64,000 nt of DNA from Chitinophagaceae bacterium (GCA_003168265.1 PMSV01000024.1:124001-188000); one strand, 5' to 3'. Shown: positions 16,955-25,680, counted from the stretch's first letter. Program-made: numbers and translations. Notes: generated from the sequence alone by a model not told the origin.

Positions 16955-17335
16955 TTATTTCTCCTCCTGTATTTCCTTTGGCTCCTCTGCAGTATTATCA
17001 GCTATTGCCTCAGCAACCGGTGTGGCGTTCTTAATAGTCAATACAAAACTGCTGCTCATTGAAAGCTCAAATTGCTGGCCACGAATCATTTTTTTAGACA
17101 GATCATTTTCCTGCAATAATGTGACGAGATCCGTCGCTACAGGTGGCGTATCTTTCAGGGAAGTGATACGGCCGTTATTCAAATGGACAGTTGAAAAGTG
17201 TATTTTAATCTTTCTTCCACCTGCTGCCCTGTTAAAATCGCTTTTATCCATGTTCAGCACCTGTTCTCCATTAGCGGATCTTTTCATTAAAATGATGATC
17301 ACGGGCAGGTACTTTTTCCAGATTTGAGTGAACAT
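16955..17335 (-). CDS. Conserved Bacteroidota protein of unknown function
   Basis: A 126-residue protein that starts MFTQIWKKYLPVIIILMKRS, continues NGEQVLNMDKSDFNRAAGGRK, and ends in an acidic low-complexity tail rich in Glu, Ala and Thr. The N-terminal pattern recalls a small cytoplasmic family I associate with Bacteroidota, but no function is known to me. The short hydrophobic stretch (residues 9-16) is probably too short for a membrane span. It begins 26 bases after paralogue B and is probably co-transcribed with it and perhaps the RRM gene. Confidence 0.7.
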   Translation of the reverse strand: MFTQIWKKYLPVIIILMKRSANGEQVLNMDKSDFNRAAGGRKIKIHFSTVHLNNGRITSLKDTPPVATDLVTLLQENDLSKKMIRGQQFELSMSSSFVLTIKNATPVAEAIADNTAEEPKEIQEEK

Positions 17336-17361
17336 TCCTTATAAAAATTTAAATAATTTCT

Positions 17362-17616
17362 TTAGCCTTCATCGGTCAGCCTGGTAAATGAAAGACCATT
17401 AAAAATACGGGTAAGATTAATGTCATCATTTTCCTTCCACATGGGAGCATTCAATTTACTAACCACCCTCCACAGATTCTTTGATTTTAAATCATTATAA
17501 TCCCGGCCATAAATGAAAATGCCGCAAACAGAGCTACGTTCTTTAAAATGAATATTCACAGCTACGCCTCTTCTGGACTGATCCCTTACAAATTTTTCAA
17601 TCAATTGGATCGTCAT
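17362..17616 (-). CDS. Small conserved protein of the cold-shock island (paralogue B)
   Basis: An 84-residue homologue of the 16204 product, aligned without gaps from MTIQLIEKF to the final FTRL. The ATG at 17616 is chosen because it matches the start of paralogue A; two ATGs further up would add up to 7 residues. Conserved positions include the HFKERSS strand, a tryptophan-arginine pair and the NLTR.FNGLSF end. Its gene lies on the opposite strand to paralogue A with the CSD gene and one other between them, so the duplication was inverted or rearranged. Unknown function. Confidence 0.75.
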   Translation of the reverse strand: MTIQLIEKFVRDQSRRGVAVNIHFKERSSVCGIFIYGRDYNDLKSKNLWRVVSKLNAPMWKENDDINLTRIFNGLSFTRLTDEG

Positions 17617-17866
17617 ATCCATAAATTTCATTAACAATAAGGCGGGCTAGGCCCCGGAACTGGCAAAGCTCTGGTCAGGACTATAGTTATTACAGGGTTC
17701 AAAACCCATTGAAACTGCTTCTTTTACCTGGTAAGAAGACCTGTCCGGTCCTGGCCGCTATCTTCTTGAGTCTTAAAAGCACCACTGATCTTATATCTGT
17801 GAATTATTCTTTTTTCAGAATTCGAAAGGAAACGATTTTGCCAGTCCCGATGGTTCTTCAGGAAAC
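17617..17866 (-). other. Spacer between the RRM gene and paralogue B
   Basis: A 250-base stretch without coding character downstream of the RRM gene on the minus strand. It contains short hairpins (for example GACC-N5-GGTC) but no clear terminator and no convincing -7 box, so it is unclear whether paralogue B is read from the RRM promoter or has its own. Confidence 0.3.
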
Positions 17867-18151
17867 TCAGTAGCGACCGCCACCACCTCCGGAAGAAAAT
17901 CCGTTGTTTCTTTTGGCTCTTGCTTCACTGACTTTAATAGCACGGCCTTCGGCCATTTTGCCATCAAGTTCCTTTATAGCTTTCTGACCTGCAGCATCAT
18001 TGGCCATTTCAACGAAACCAAAACCACGACTTTGGCCCGTTTCCCTGTCCATTATCACCTTGGCTGATGTGACAGTTCCGTATTCAGTAAATAAGTTTTT
18101 GAGGTCGGCATCCTGAATGTTGAATCCAAGATTAGATACATAAATGTTCAT
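17867..18151 (-). CDS. RRM-type RNA-binding protein (copy 1)
   Basis: A 94-residue single-RRM protein: RNP2 is IYVSNL (residues 3-8), RNP1 is RGFGFVEM (about 42-49), and the tail is Gly-rich (SSGGGGGRY). These small RRM proteins are typical of Bacteroidota and cyanobacteria and are usually linked to cold acclimation and RNA handling. The ATG at 18151 is clear; an upstream open frame to 18259 is leader sequence. It is paralogous to the product of 43874. The gene has a leader of about 112 nt carrying the shared 14-nt motif. Confidence 0.95.
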   Translation of the reverse strand: MNIYVSNLGFNIQDADLKNLFTEYGTVTSAKVIMDRETGQSRGFGFVEMANDAAGQKAIKELDGKMAEGRAIKVSEARAKRNNGFSSGGGGGRY

Positions 18152-18196
18152 TGTCGAAAAATTAATAATTAAAAATACGCTTGAGATGAAAGCAAG

Positions 18197-18210
18197 TGTA
18201 AAAGAAGAAT
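18197..18210 (-). promoter_or_regulatory. Shared leader motif ATTCTTCTTTTACA (copy 2)
   Basis: Identical to the string at 16099-16112 on the plus strand, here 45 nt before the RRM start codon. The preceding bases are also TCTCTCCC-like, as in copy 1. Confidence 0.35.
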
Positions 18211-18269
18211 GCAGGGAGAGAAATGATGATTGTTCACTTACAAGAGCTGTTAAACTCAAATTGACAGGC

Positions 18270-18277
18270 TAAAGGTA
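18270..18277 (-). promoter_or_regulatory. -7 box of the RRM gene (copy 1)
   Basis: TACCTTTA on the minus strand, one base from TAnnTTTG and nearly identical to the TACCTTTG boxes of the helicase and of the second RRM gene. It predicts a leader of about 112 nt. No TTTG is seen at the -33 position. Confidence 0.4.
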
Positions 18278-18379
18278 GTCTTTAATTTAGATATGAATTG
18301 AATTATTTTCTATTCATGCAGTGGTCGGCAAACATATCAGTTTAACTATCAATCAAATAGAAATATTGTGTGGGATTGC

Positions 18380-19435
18380 CTAGGGCATCATTGCACCTTT
18401 GGCATTTACATAAAGCGAATAAAGGGACTGACTGGCTGTCATAAATAAACGGTTTCTTTTTTCTCCCCCAAAACAGATATTTGCACAGGGCTCTGGCAGA
18501 GATATCCTGCCAATCAGCTTTCCATCAGGCGCAAACACATGAACCCCATCGTAATCCTTTCCCGCCCAACCCGCAGCCGACCAGATATTCCCATCCATAT
18601 CGCATCGGATTCCATCCGAAGTTCCCCTTCCCATGTCACAGAATAAACGTCCATTTTCCAGGGTTTTGCCATTCACGACGTTAAAGACCCTTATAGGATG
18701 AGGCTTATCATCAGGCTGCCCCGAGTCAACGATATACAATAACTTTTCATCAGGAGAAAAACACAGCCCATTGGGTCTGGCAAAATCTCCGGCCACTACT
18801 GTCACCTCGTCGCTTGAAGGATCCAGCCGGTAAATATTGGTAGGCAGCTCAAACTTGTCTACATGCCCCTCATAAGAAGATAAAATTCCATATCCGGGAT
18901 CGGTGAACCAGATGCTTCCGTTAGAGTGCACAACAACATCATTCGGAGCATTCAATTTCTTGCCAAGGTAACTGTCCATTAAAACGGTGATTCTTCCATC
19001 CAGTTCTGTTCTGGTAACCCTTCTGGAATCGTGTTCGCAGCTAATCAACCGGCCCTGGCGATCTCTGGTATTTCCGTTAGTATAGTTTGATGGGTTTCTG
19101 AATTTGCTTATTTCGCCGGTTTCTTCGGTCCATCTCATGATGGCATTGTTTGGGATATCACTGAAAAGCAAATACCTTCCATCACCGAACCAAACCGGCC
19201 CTTCTGCCCAACGAACACCATTCCATAGGCGCTCAACCGCTGCATTGAACTGTACATACTTTGCAAAACGTTTGTCCAGAATTACAATAGATGGGTCCGG
19301 ATAATTTTCTTCCGGATTATGGTAATTTTCTATACGTGATGCGATTAAGGAAGGCGCAATCAAAGCACCCGCTAAATTTGTCGCTGCTTTTTTTATAAAG
19401 AGTCGTCGATTTTCTGATCTGTTATCCATTTTCAT
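18380..19435 (-). CDS. SMP-30/gluconolactonase-family lactonase, exported
   Basis: A 351-residue six-bladed propeller of the SMP-30/gluconolaconase/LRE family, which hydrolyses sugar lactones with one bound divalent metal. Family segments: WAEGPVWFGDGRYLLFSD (metal Glu in AEGP), LNAPNDVVVHSNGSIWFTDP (Asn and Asp ligands), ARPNGLCFSPDEKLLYIVDS and DGIRCDMDGNIWSA. The N-terminus has a twin-arginine-like RRLFIKKAA followed by a hydrophobic stretch, so it may be exported folded by Tat. It is alone on its strand, 47 bases upstream-side of nudK but reading away as part of the same minus-strand series. The natural lactone is unknown. Confidence 0.9.
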   Translation of the reverse strand: MKMDNRSENRRLFIKKAATNLAGALIAPSLIASRIENYHNPEENYPDPSIVILDKRFAKYVQFNAAVERLWNGVRWAEGPVWFGDGRYLLFSDIPNNAIMRWTEETGEISKFRNPSNYTNGNTRDRQGRLISCEHDSRRVTRTELDGRITVLMDSYLGKKLNAPNDVVVHSNGSIWFTDPGYGILSSYEGHVDKFELPTNIYRLDPSSDEVTVVAGDFARPNGLCFSPDEKLLYIVDSGQPDDKPHPIRVFNVVNGKTLENGRLFCDMGRGTSDGIRCDMDGNIWSAAGWAGKDYDGVHVFAPDGKLIGRISLPEPCANICFGGEKRNRLFMTASQSLYSLYVNAKGAMMP

Positions 19436-19481
19436 ATATTTTAGTATGGAAGGTTGACGAGTGGATAATTGAAAGAGTGTA

Positions 19482-20060
19482 TTAAAGTAGATTGTTGAGT
19501 TTTATGTATTGCAGTAACATTATTGTTTTTCCATCTTTTATCTTGCCGCTCCCGATCATTTTCAATGCGCTTTCAAAATCAATTTCCAAAACTTCGATAT
19601 TTTCTTCTTCATGTTCAAGGCCGCCGCCATCTGTTATTTTCATCTCTTTGGAATATTCTGCAACAAAAAAGTGCAGAATTTCTGTAACGGAACCCGGGGA
19701 CATATAGGCTTCAAATATCTTTCGGATATCTGAAATTTTATAACCTGTTTCCTCCTCGGTTTCCCGCCTTATGCAATCCTCTGCATTGTCTTTGTCCAAC
19801 AAACCCGCGCAGGCTTCGATTAGCATTCCATCTTCATTTCCATTTACGAAGGTTGGGAGCCTGAACTGTCTTGTAAGAATGACTGATTTTTGTTCCTTAT
19901 TATAAAGTAAAATAGTAGCCCCGTTTCCTCTGTCGTATGCTTCCCTGGTTTGGACTTGTTTTGTTCCATCCTTATTTACATATTCATAAGTGATTTTACG
20001 CAGAACATACCAATTGTCTGAGAGGATTTGAGTGTCCAGAATTCTTATGCTGTCAATCAT
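19482..20060 (-). CDS. nudK: NudK-type Nudix hydrolase (GDP-mannose pyrophosphatase)
   Basis: A 192-residue Nudix enzyme. The Nudix core REТEEETGY (residues 95-103 region; Arg-Glu-x-x-Glu-Glu) follows EACAGLLDKDNAEDCIR, and the family-specific YMSPGSVTEILHFFVAEY comes next, as in E. coli NudK, which hydrolyses GDP-mannose to GMP and mannose-1-phosphate. The N-terminal REAYDRGNGATILLYN segment is also NudK-like. It begins 2 bases after the stop of the DinB-like gene, so the two are co-transcribed. A general ADP-sugar pyrophosphatase role is the main alternative. Confidence 0.88.
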   Translation of the reverse strand: MIDSIRILDTQILSDNWYVLRKITYEYVNKDGTKQVQTREAYDRGNGATILLYNKEQKSVILTRQFRLPTFVNGNEDGMLIEACAGLLDKDNAEDCIRRETEEETGYKISDIRKIFEAYMSPGSVTEILHFFVAEYSKEMKITDGGGLEHEEENIEVLEIDFESALKMIGSGKIKDGKTIMLLQYIKLNNLL

Positions 20061-20062
20061 GA

Positions 20063-20671
20063 TCAGTTCTTTGGAAAATTTAGATCCGCCTTAACTTCTT
20101 CGATTTGTTGCGTATGCCGGTTGCTGTGAGATCCTATCAATAATATCAATTGGTAACAATCATATGTGCCAATGGGTAATTCAATGACATGATCACGGAG
20201 ATCCTCGTTTGTGTGCTTTACATAATATATCAGGTTGTCTCTATCTGTCTTAAATGAATCCAGTGCTTCAGCCGCCGATTTGAAAGGAGTATTCTCGGGT
20301 TTCATCGGGTCAATTGTCTTTACTTTTGTGCTCCTGTCCTCCACATTCTTTATGAGTTGTTCATCGGTTACTTTTATCGACGTCCTTTTTTCAGGATTAG
20401 CGGCTTGTTTCAGGGCGCCATCAAACATTCCACGAATCAGTCTTTCAGAAATAGCTATATGTTTAAGGCATTCTTCGATACTCCATTTATCCGGCGAAGG
20501 TTTAAATTTTAATTGAGCTTCAGACAGGCCTTTGACGGAAGAGAATACGCCGCTTTCGGTGCTCTTCAATAAGCCGATAGCAGTTTTTCTTTCTTTTTTT
20601 GAAATTGAATTGTCTGTAGAAATGAAAGAAATCAAGAGAACTGCAGAAATAAAAAAAGCAAACTTTTTCAT
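20063..20671 (-). CDS. Exported DinB-like four-helix protein
   Basis: A 202-residue protein with a signal peptide (1-18, then STDNSISKKER) and a DinB/YfiT-like four-helix bundle. Segments typical of the fold are KPSPDKWSIEECLKHIAISERLI and the C-terminal GSHSNRHTQQIEEVK; the three histidines that usually hold a metal (H in LKHI, and two in SHSNRH) are present. DinB-like proteins act as metal-dependent thiol transferases or hydrolases, though most are uncharacterised. It is translationally next to nudK. An exported DinB protein is common in Bacteroidota. Confidence 0.85.
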   Translation of the reverse strand: MKKFAFFISAVLLISFISTDNSISKKERKTAIGLLKSTESGVFSSVKGLSEAQLKFKPSPDKWSIEECLKHIAISERLIRGMFDGALKQAANPEKRTSIKVTDEQLIKNVEDRSTKVKTIDPMKPENTPFKSAAEALDSFKTDRDNLIYYVKHTNEDLRDHVIELPIGTYDCYQLILLIGSHSNRHTQQIEEVKADLNFPKN

Positions 20672-20719
20672 TCTAGATAGTTTTATTTATTAAATAAAAA
20701 CTGTCCGGTAAGATGATTT

Positions 20720-22114
20720 TTAGTCGCTCAACTTTTTCAACTCACCTTTTTGCCCGGAATTGATGAACCAGGTTTTTGTTACTTTACCATCCTTATCCAA
20801 TTCAAATTCTATCTGCCTGTCCGTCCCGTCTCCATAAAAAAACTTCGTTTCAGATTCAGGATTTAGTTCTATATCAGGTGTTCCGTCGCGGTGACGATAG
20901 AGTTTACCTTCTTTTTTAATCAAAACCAATGTGAGGAATGCGGAATACTTTCCAACGTAGCGATCGATTAAAGCAGGATCAATTTTTATTTCCTTATGTT
21001 CACAAGGCATTACCAAATCGTCGCCTGCCAGAATGGATTCAATGCCAGCCCTGATAAAGCCATTCATGGTTTCATTATTTGAAAGCACAATAATGGTTTC
21101 GTCTATATCTACCCTGCGCTCCAAAAACGTAGAATATCCTGGCCAACCACCAGTATGAGAAATCACTTTGCCTTTTGGCGTTTTTGGTTGAACATTTACC
21201 CCAAAACCATAAAAACCGGTGCTGTCTCTTCGGGACGTTTGCACAAGAGGCGAAAGCATTTCATCCAGCGTGGGTTTGGATACGAGTTTGGTAGTGTATA
21301 ATGCCCGGTCCCATTTCAAGAGGTCAATAATGGTTGAATTTACACAACCATCACCAACGATTCCGTCAAGAAAATATACATATTTTGTTTTTGGCAAGCT
21401 ATCGGGAAGCATGTAGCGCTTAAGGCTATCAGGAAATTGAAAACCCAATGCATAGTTGTCAGGAATCTTTCTTGCAGAACGGCGGGTGTTATAAATAAAT
21501 GTATGTGTCATACTCAGAGGCTGAAAAATATTTTCCGCCATAAACTCATTGTAACTTTTACCGGAAACCTTTTCAATGATAGATGCTAGTAAAACATAAC
21601 CCGTATTGCTATATTTCCAATTGGTTCCAGGTTCGAAGAAAAGGGTATCTTTTTCCTGCTGCAGCATTTGAATCACATCCTTATTAAATGCAATCTTCTT
21701 AGGATCCCATTTTTTTGCAAACTGCTCTTCATAACCAGGAAGACCCGAAGTATGTGTAAGCAGGTTGCGAATAGTTATATTATTGTAAGGCAGGTCGGGA
21801 AAGAATTTTTTGATATTGTCGTCATAGTTTAAAAGTTTTCTCTCCTTCAGGATCATGATTCCCATTGCCGTGAATTGTTTGGAAAGAGAAGCAAGCTCAA
21901 AAATTGAGCTATCATTCAACAATCTTTTAGAATTGAAATCCGCGTATCCCAAATCCTGTTTGTAAATAATATCACCCTTTTCAGCTACCAATATATCACC
22001 GTTAAAACGGAAGTAATCATGCTGGCCTGTCATGAATTGTCTCAGCAAAGCCGGATAACCTTTTTGAGCGATTAATGAAACCGGCAGCAATAAAATATGG
22101 ATCAGCTTTCTCAT
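20720..22114 (-). CDS. Serine hydrolase of the beta-lactamase/class C family, exported
   Basis: A 464-residue exported enzyme (signal peptide 1-16). The penicillin-binding fold signatures are present: SxxK as SLSK (residues 76-79), YxN as YSN in NWKYSNTGYVLLAS, and HTGG in VISHTGGWPGY in place of KTG. The last 100 residues form a separate beta domain with RHRDGTPDIELNPES. Members include D-aminopeptidases, esterases and beta-lactamase-like proteins; which reaction occurs here is not readable. It lies 48 bases upstream of the DinB-like gene on the same strand and may share transcription. Confidence 0.9.
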   Translation of the reverse strand: MRKLIHILLLPVSLIAQKGYPALLRQFMTGQHDYFRFNGDILVAEKGDIIYKQDLGYADFNSKRLLNDSSIFELASLSKQFTAMGIMILKERKLLNYDDNIKKFFPDLPYNNITIRNLLTHTSGLPGYEEQFAKKWDPKKIAFNKDVIQMLQQEKDTLFFEPGTNWKYSNTGYVLLASIIEKVSGKSYNEFMAENIFQPLSMTHTFIYNTRRSARKIPDNYALGFQFPDSLKRYMLPDSLPKTKYVYFLDGIVGDGCVNSTIIDLLKWDRALYTTKLVSKPTLDEMLSPLVQTSRRDSTGFYGFGVNVQPKTPKGKVISHTGGWPGYSTFLERRVDIDETIIVLSNNETMNGFIRAGIESILAGDDLVMPCEHKEIKIDPALIDRYVGKYSAFLTLVLIKKEGKLYRHRDGTPDIELNPESETKFFYGDGTDRQIEFELDKDGKVTKTWFINSGQKGELKKLSD

Positions 22115-22154
22115 GTCGGATGTTTATTGTAATGAAATTATAGTTTATTTATGA

Positions 22155-22162
22155 TAACTTTA
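22155..22162 (+). promoter_or_regulatory. Possible -7 box for the small exported protein at 22191
   Basis: TAACTTTA is one base from TAnnTTTG and lies 28 bases before the TTG at 22191. There is no TTTG at the right distance upstream, so support is weak. Confidence 0.25.
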
Positions 22163-22190
22163 GCTGTGCACATCTAAAAAGATAAACGAA

Positions 22191-22523
22191 TTGGTTATTA
22201 AAGGATTAATATTTATTCTGCTGCTTCTATTTTTTGGCTTTTCCAGCCGCTCGCAGATAGGTGAGAAACTAGCCCATCTTGAATTTATCAATGAATCATC
22301 GGCCCCTAATGACAGTTCCTTTAAATATGCTGGGGGCTTTAAGTTTGGAATCGGCTGGGGAATTCTTGGCAATCTTGTCTTCTGGGGAGGTATAGCCAAC
22401 ATCAATTTCAGTATCAACAAGGCGGCCGGCAGAGCTGTCTTATTCTTTGCGAACAATTTCCCGAATGGAAATGCCTATTGCACTTCGATCAATGAAAAAG
22501 CCCAGTCTCTTTTCTATAAATGA
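22191..22523 (+). CDS. Small exported protein, unknown
   Basis: A 110-residue open frame with a TTG start (no ATG in frame before the signal sequence) and a convincing signal peptide (GLIFILLLLFFGFSSRSQ). The mature part includes glycine-rich and hydrophobic stretches (FKFGIGWGILGNLVFWGGIANI) that might insert in a membrane. No family recognised. It is divergent from the serine hydrolase. Moderate doubt remains that it is a real gene, but the signal peptide and the lack of stops favour it. Confidence 0.45.
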   Translation: MVIKGLIFILLLLFFGFSSRSQIGEKLAHLEFINESSAPNDSSFKYAGGFKFGIGWGILGNLVFWGGIANINFSINKAAGRAVLFFANNFPNGNAYCTSINEKAQSLFYK

Positions 22524-22680
22524 TCAGTCATATGCTTTTGTCCAATTGGCTTCATTTTTTTGGCATATCTTTTGGGTTTCAAATGAATAGAGGCGTTGGC
22601 CTTAATTTTTATTGTTCAAATATGCATACAAATAATCTGGTAGCTAAAGTCCAAAATCATTTACAAAACAACCATAAGAA

Positions 22681-22971
22681 ATGAGCACACAAAAAAAAGC
22701 GCTGCAAAAAGATGAATCCCATCATACGGTTTTGGAGATAGCCGGGGAAAAAGTCGAGGCTATAAAAGAAGCAATTATTGAAGGCAAAAATAAAATAATT
22801 GCTACTGCGGGAGAAAAACTTGAATCAATAAAAAAGACAGTCCATGATTTAACCGCACCTAGTTCCAAACCAAAAGATGTGGCAAAGCCCATAAAAAATT
22901 CAGGAAAAAAAATTACAAAGAAGCCGGTAAAAAGGGTAGTTAAGAAACAAAGCAAAAAAGCCCCGAAGTAG
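22681..22971 (+). CDS. Small lysine-rich protein with histone H1-like tail
   Basis: A 96-residue protein. Residues 15-60 form an amphipathic helical part with two related AGEKxExIK units; the tail (about 61-96) is almost all Lys, Pro, Ala, Val and Ser, with KKITKKPVKRVVKKQSKKAPK-like content. Such tails resemble bacterial histone H1-like proteins that bind DNA non-specifically, but the helical part is unlike classical HU. It is monocistronic. A nucleoid or RNA-binding role is an inference from composition only. Confidence 0.65.
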   Translation: MSTQKKALQKDESHHTVLEIAGEKVEAIKEAIIEGKNKIIATAGEKLESIKKTVHDLTAPSSKPKDVAKPIKNSGKKITKKPVKRVVKKQSKKAPK

Positions 22972-23296
22972 TTAACTGCAATAAAAATTGAAGTTTCCAA
23001 ATTTATTCGAATTTTAATAATTTGGATATGTTTCAGGCATTTAGCAATATGATCAAAACGACCCGGATCTATAATTAACCTGTTTAGAAATATGGGGAGT
23101 GATCAATAGCTGCTTCATAAATCTACTTTATTTCGGGTTTAATTTCTACCGTTAGAATATTTTTCACATAGTAGCCCATTCATTAACAACCTGGTCATTT
23201 AATTCTATACATTTTCCATTTTGATTTTACTTTCAAGTTTATCTTATTATTATTACGAAAGCCTCTTCCTGAAGATAAAAGACCTCTTGCCGGAAT
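22972..23296. other. Intergenic region without recognised features
   Basis: About 325 AT-rich bases between the convergent lysine-rich and PqiA-like genes. No open frame, strong terminator, promoter or repeat was seen; only short imperfect inverted repeats (for example CTTC/GAAG near 23265). Confidence 0.35.
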
Positions 23297-24595
23297 TTAG
23301 ATTGGTTTAGTATTCTGCACGCTGCGCCGCGGGATCTTGTTTAATATTGCTGACAGGAACAATGCAAATACAACAAAGCTAACAAAACTGATATAGCCTG
23401 GCTGAAGAGTAGTATTATTAGTGGCAATGCTTGCAAAAGTGCTGTTCTTTATGTTGAGATCAGCCAATTGATTTGCAAGAACTCCATTGAAACCTATGTA
23501 TGCCATCATAATAGCAACAACCGTTACATCGGCCATACTCCATTTCCCTGACTTAAAAGCAAAAAAATGGACAATTTTATTCGAGGCCCAATTCTTTCCT
23601 CCGTATAAATAAATAAGAGTAGAGGTAAGTTTAGAAAGAGGGAAAATCACACTAAAACAAAACACCAATGCGCCCACTATGATCATATCTATTTTACTTG
23701 TGACAATAAGGATCCGAACTACATCAAGTATGCTTTTACTTTGAAAAAAAAGCACCTGGTTCTTGAAGGAGACATCAGATCCGATCAAATGAAAATCCAA
23801 AGACTGAATGCGGGCATCAAGTTCGATCATCGTTGTCGTAACCCCTACAATCAATAATATAAACGCAACTAACACTGAATATAAAAAAAGAGTCCTCTGC
23901 AATTCAACTTTTTTCCTAAAAACAACCCATAGAATAAGCAAACATACAACTGTAGCCAGCATGCTATAGGAATATTTATAGGATTGGGTCCTGAGCGAAA
24001 GCAATAGCGAGGAAGTTTTCTTATCGAATGCATTTCTATCGCTGACTTGATATTTTCCGTATAGTGAATCGGTTAAGTGTTTTTCTTCATTCACCGAGCT
24101 ATCATATGTATCCTGGCCTAACTGGTTCAGTTCGCTTTGAACAACGTCCCTCATTTTTCTCATGCTTGAAGGCTTCTCGACCTCATCAATGATCTTTTGA
24201 GCAAATGAGGGGATCTGTTTATGAAGATCCGCCGTATCTACAAAGGTTTTAAATGCAGTTTTTTTGATCTTTCCGCCCAATGTTTTTGTCGGCTGATTTA
24301 TTTTTTTGACTGCTTCGGATACAAGTGTGTTAAGTATTTGTTCGACTTCTTTTTTCAGCTCTGTCCGCTGTTCAGGTGTCAGCTTAAATGTTTGTATTCG
24401 CTGTCCGACAATTGTAACCACCTGGTCACGCCATTCACTAATAGAAAGAAGCCCGAATGAAATATTGTTCATGATGCTATAATCAGTCATAGTCTGCTGC
24501 TGCTCACCGGATAGTTTGTGCACTTTATACCCACAAAGAGCGCAGGCTATAAGAATGCAGATAAGGCCTATAGCAAGAATGGTTTTTGATTTCAT
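23297..24595 (-). CDS. PqiA-domain integral membrane protein
   Basis: A 432-residue protein. Residues 1-25 are a signal anchor, about 30-205 are a soluble helical domain rich in Lys/Glu that should face the periplasm, and the last 220 residues hold four hydrophobic spans. The second and third spans contain the paraquat-inducible protein A signature: FSVIFPLSKL and GKWSMADVTVVAIMMAYI. PqiA-type proteins belong to the YebS/PqiA group linked to MCE-type lipid transport between membranes. No MCE gene is nearby. The large N-terminal soluble domain is not typical of E. coli PqiA. Confidence 0.8.
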   Translation of the reverse strand: MKSKTILAIGLICILIACALCGYKVHKLSGEQQQTMTDYSIMNNISFGLLSISEWRDQVVTIVGQRIQTFKLTPEQRTELKKEVEQILNTLVSEAVKKINQPTKTLGGKIKKTAFKTFVDTADLHKQIPSFAQKIIDEVEKPSSMRKMRDVVQSELNQLGQDTYDSSVNEEKHLTDSLYGKYQVSDRNAFDKKTSSLLLSLRTQSYKYSYSMLATVVCLLILWVVFRKKVELQRTLFLYSVLVAFILLIVGVTTTMIELDARIQSLDFHLIGSDVSFKNQVLFFQSKSILDVVRILIVTSKIDMIIVGALVFCFSVIFPLSKLTSTLIYLYGGKNWASNKIVHFFAFKSGKWSMADVTVVAIMMAYIGFNGVLANQLADLNIKNSTFASIATNNTTLQPGYISFVSFVVFALFLSAILNKIPRRSVQNTKPI

Positions 24596-24864
24596 CAGCG
24601 TATCTCTTCTTGATTGTGAAATGTTTTTTAAAGGATGCTTTTCAACTTTTTGAAATGCGAAATGAACAAGCCTGGGAAACTTCCAGGTTTTCCAAGGACA
24701 ATATTTTTTGCGATTTTCTAAGTTAAATGAAAAACCCTATTGCACAATTTCAGTGGCGCTCAATAAAAAATAATTTAAAAGGCAAGATTAATAACAAAGG
24801 AGTTATTTACTCAGAATATATTGCGTAATCTAGGTTTTATACTGAGCTGCTTCTGACCAATAAT

Positions 24865-25680
24865 TTACTGTTCCAGAAGTTTATACATTTCATCCAGCTT
24901 TGGAGAGAGTATGATCTCAGTTCTTCTGTTTCTTGATCTGCCTTCAGGCGTTGAGTTTATATCAACAGGGTCATATTTGCTATGACCTGAGGCTTCAACA
25001 CGTACAGGATCAACCTTATAATTGTCAGTCAATATCCTTACGATTGCATTCGCCCGTGCTGTGCTTAGGTCCCAGTTATCTTTATACCTCCCACGGATAG
25101 GTATGCTGTCTGTGTGGCCTTCAATATTTACGGAGATATCTGGGTTCAGATTGAGCACCGCAGCTAATTTAGCCAGTGCATCAACTCCTCTTGGATTTAC
25201 GACAGCGCTGCCTGATGGAAACAATAAGCCTTCGGAAAGGCTCACATAAACTTTACCATTTTTCTGTGTAACGGTAAGTTCATTAGAATTGAAACTGTTC
25301 AGGGCTTCGCTCATTTTCGTTTTTAGATCCTGAGTTTGCCTTTTCTGCTGCTCCAGCAATTGTTCGAGCTGCTGCGACCGTTGACGCAGTTTTTCCAGCT
25401 CTTCCTTGCTTAAATTAAGCTGATTCTTCTGAAGGCTTGTTTGCTGGCCTAAAGCATTGTTTTGATCATTGAGCGCACTGATCTTTTTATTCAGATTTTC
25501 GATATCCGATTGCAAACTGCCTAAACGGCTCTGCAGGTCTGCAATTTTCCCTGCCTGATCTGCACTGTCCTTTTGCAAACTTGAAACCTTACTTTCAGAT
25601 TGCCGCAGTAGCCTTTTAGGTACACAACTAGTTAGCAAAGCTGAAAAGGCTATCACAATAGTGATGGCTTTATTTTTCAT
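24865..25680 (-). CDS. OmpA-family lipoprotein with coiled coil
   Basis: A 271-residue outer-membrane lipoprotein: lipobox LLTSC (cysteine 19), a long coiled coil (about 28-125, Gln/Leu/Lys heptads) and an OmpA-like peptidoglycan-binding domain (about 145-262). The domain has FPSGSAVVNPRG, VNIEGHTDSIPI, NWDLSTARANAIVRIL and RNRRTEIIL, with the Asp and Arg that hold diaminopimelate. It probably tethers the outer membrane to the cell wall and may serve an envelope or motor complex. It is followed (upstream on the map) by the PqiA-like gene on the same strand with about 270 bases between. Confidence 0.93.
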   Translation of the reverse strand: MKNKAITIVIAFSALLTSCVPKRLLRQSESKVSSLQKDSADQAGKIADLQSRLGSLQSDIENLNKKISALNDQNNALGQQTSLQKNQLNLSKEELEKLRQRSQQLEQLLEQQKRQTQDLKTKMSEALNSFNSNELTVTQKNGKVYVSLSEGLLFPSGSAVVNPRGVDALAKLAAVLNLNPDISVNIEGHTDSIPIRGRYKDNWDLSTARANAIVRILTDNYKVDPVRVEASGHSKYDPVDINSTPEGRSRNRRTEIILSPKLDEMYKLLEQ

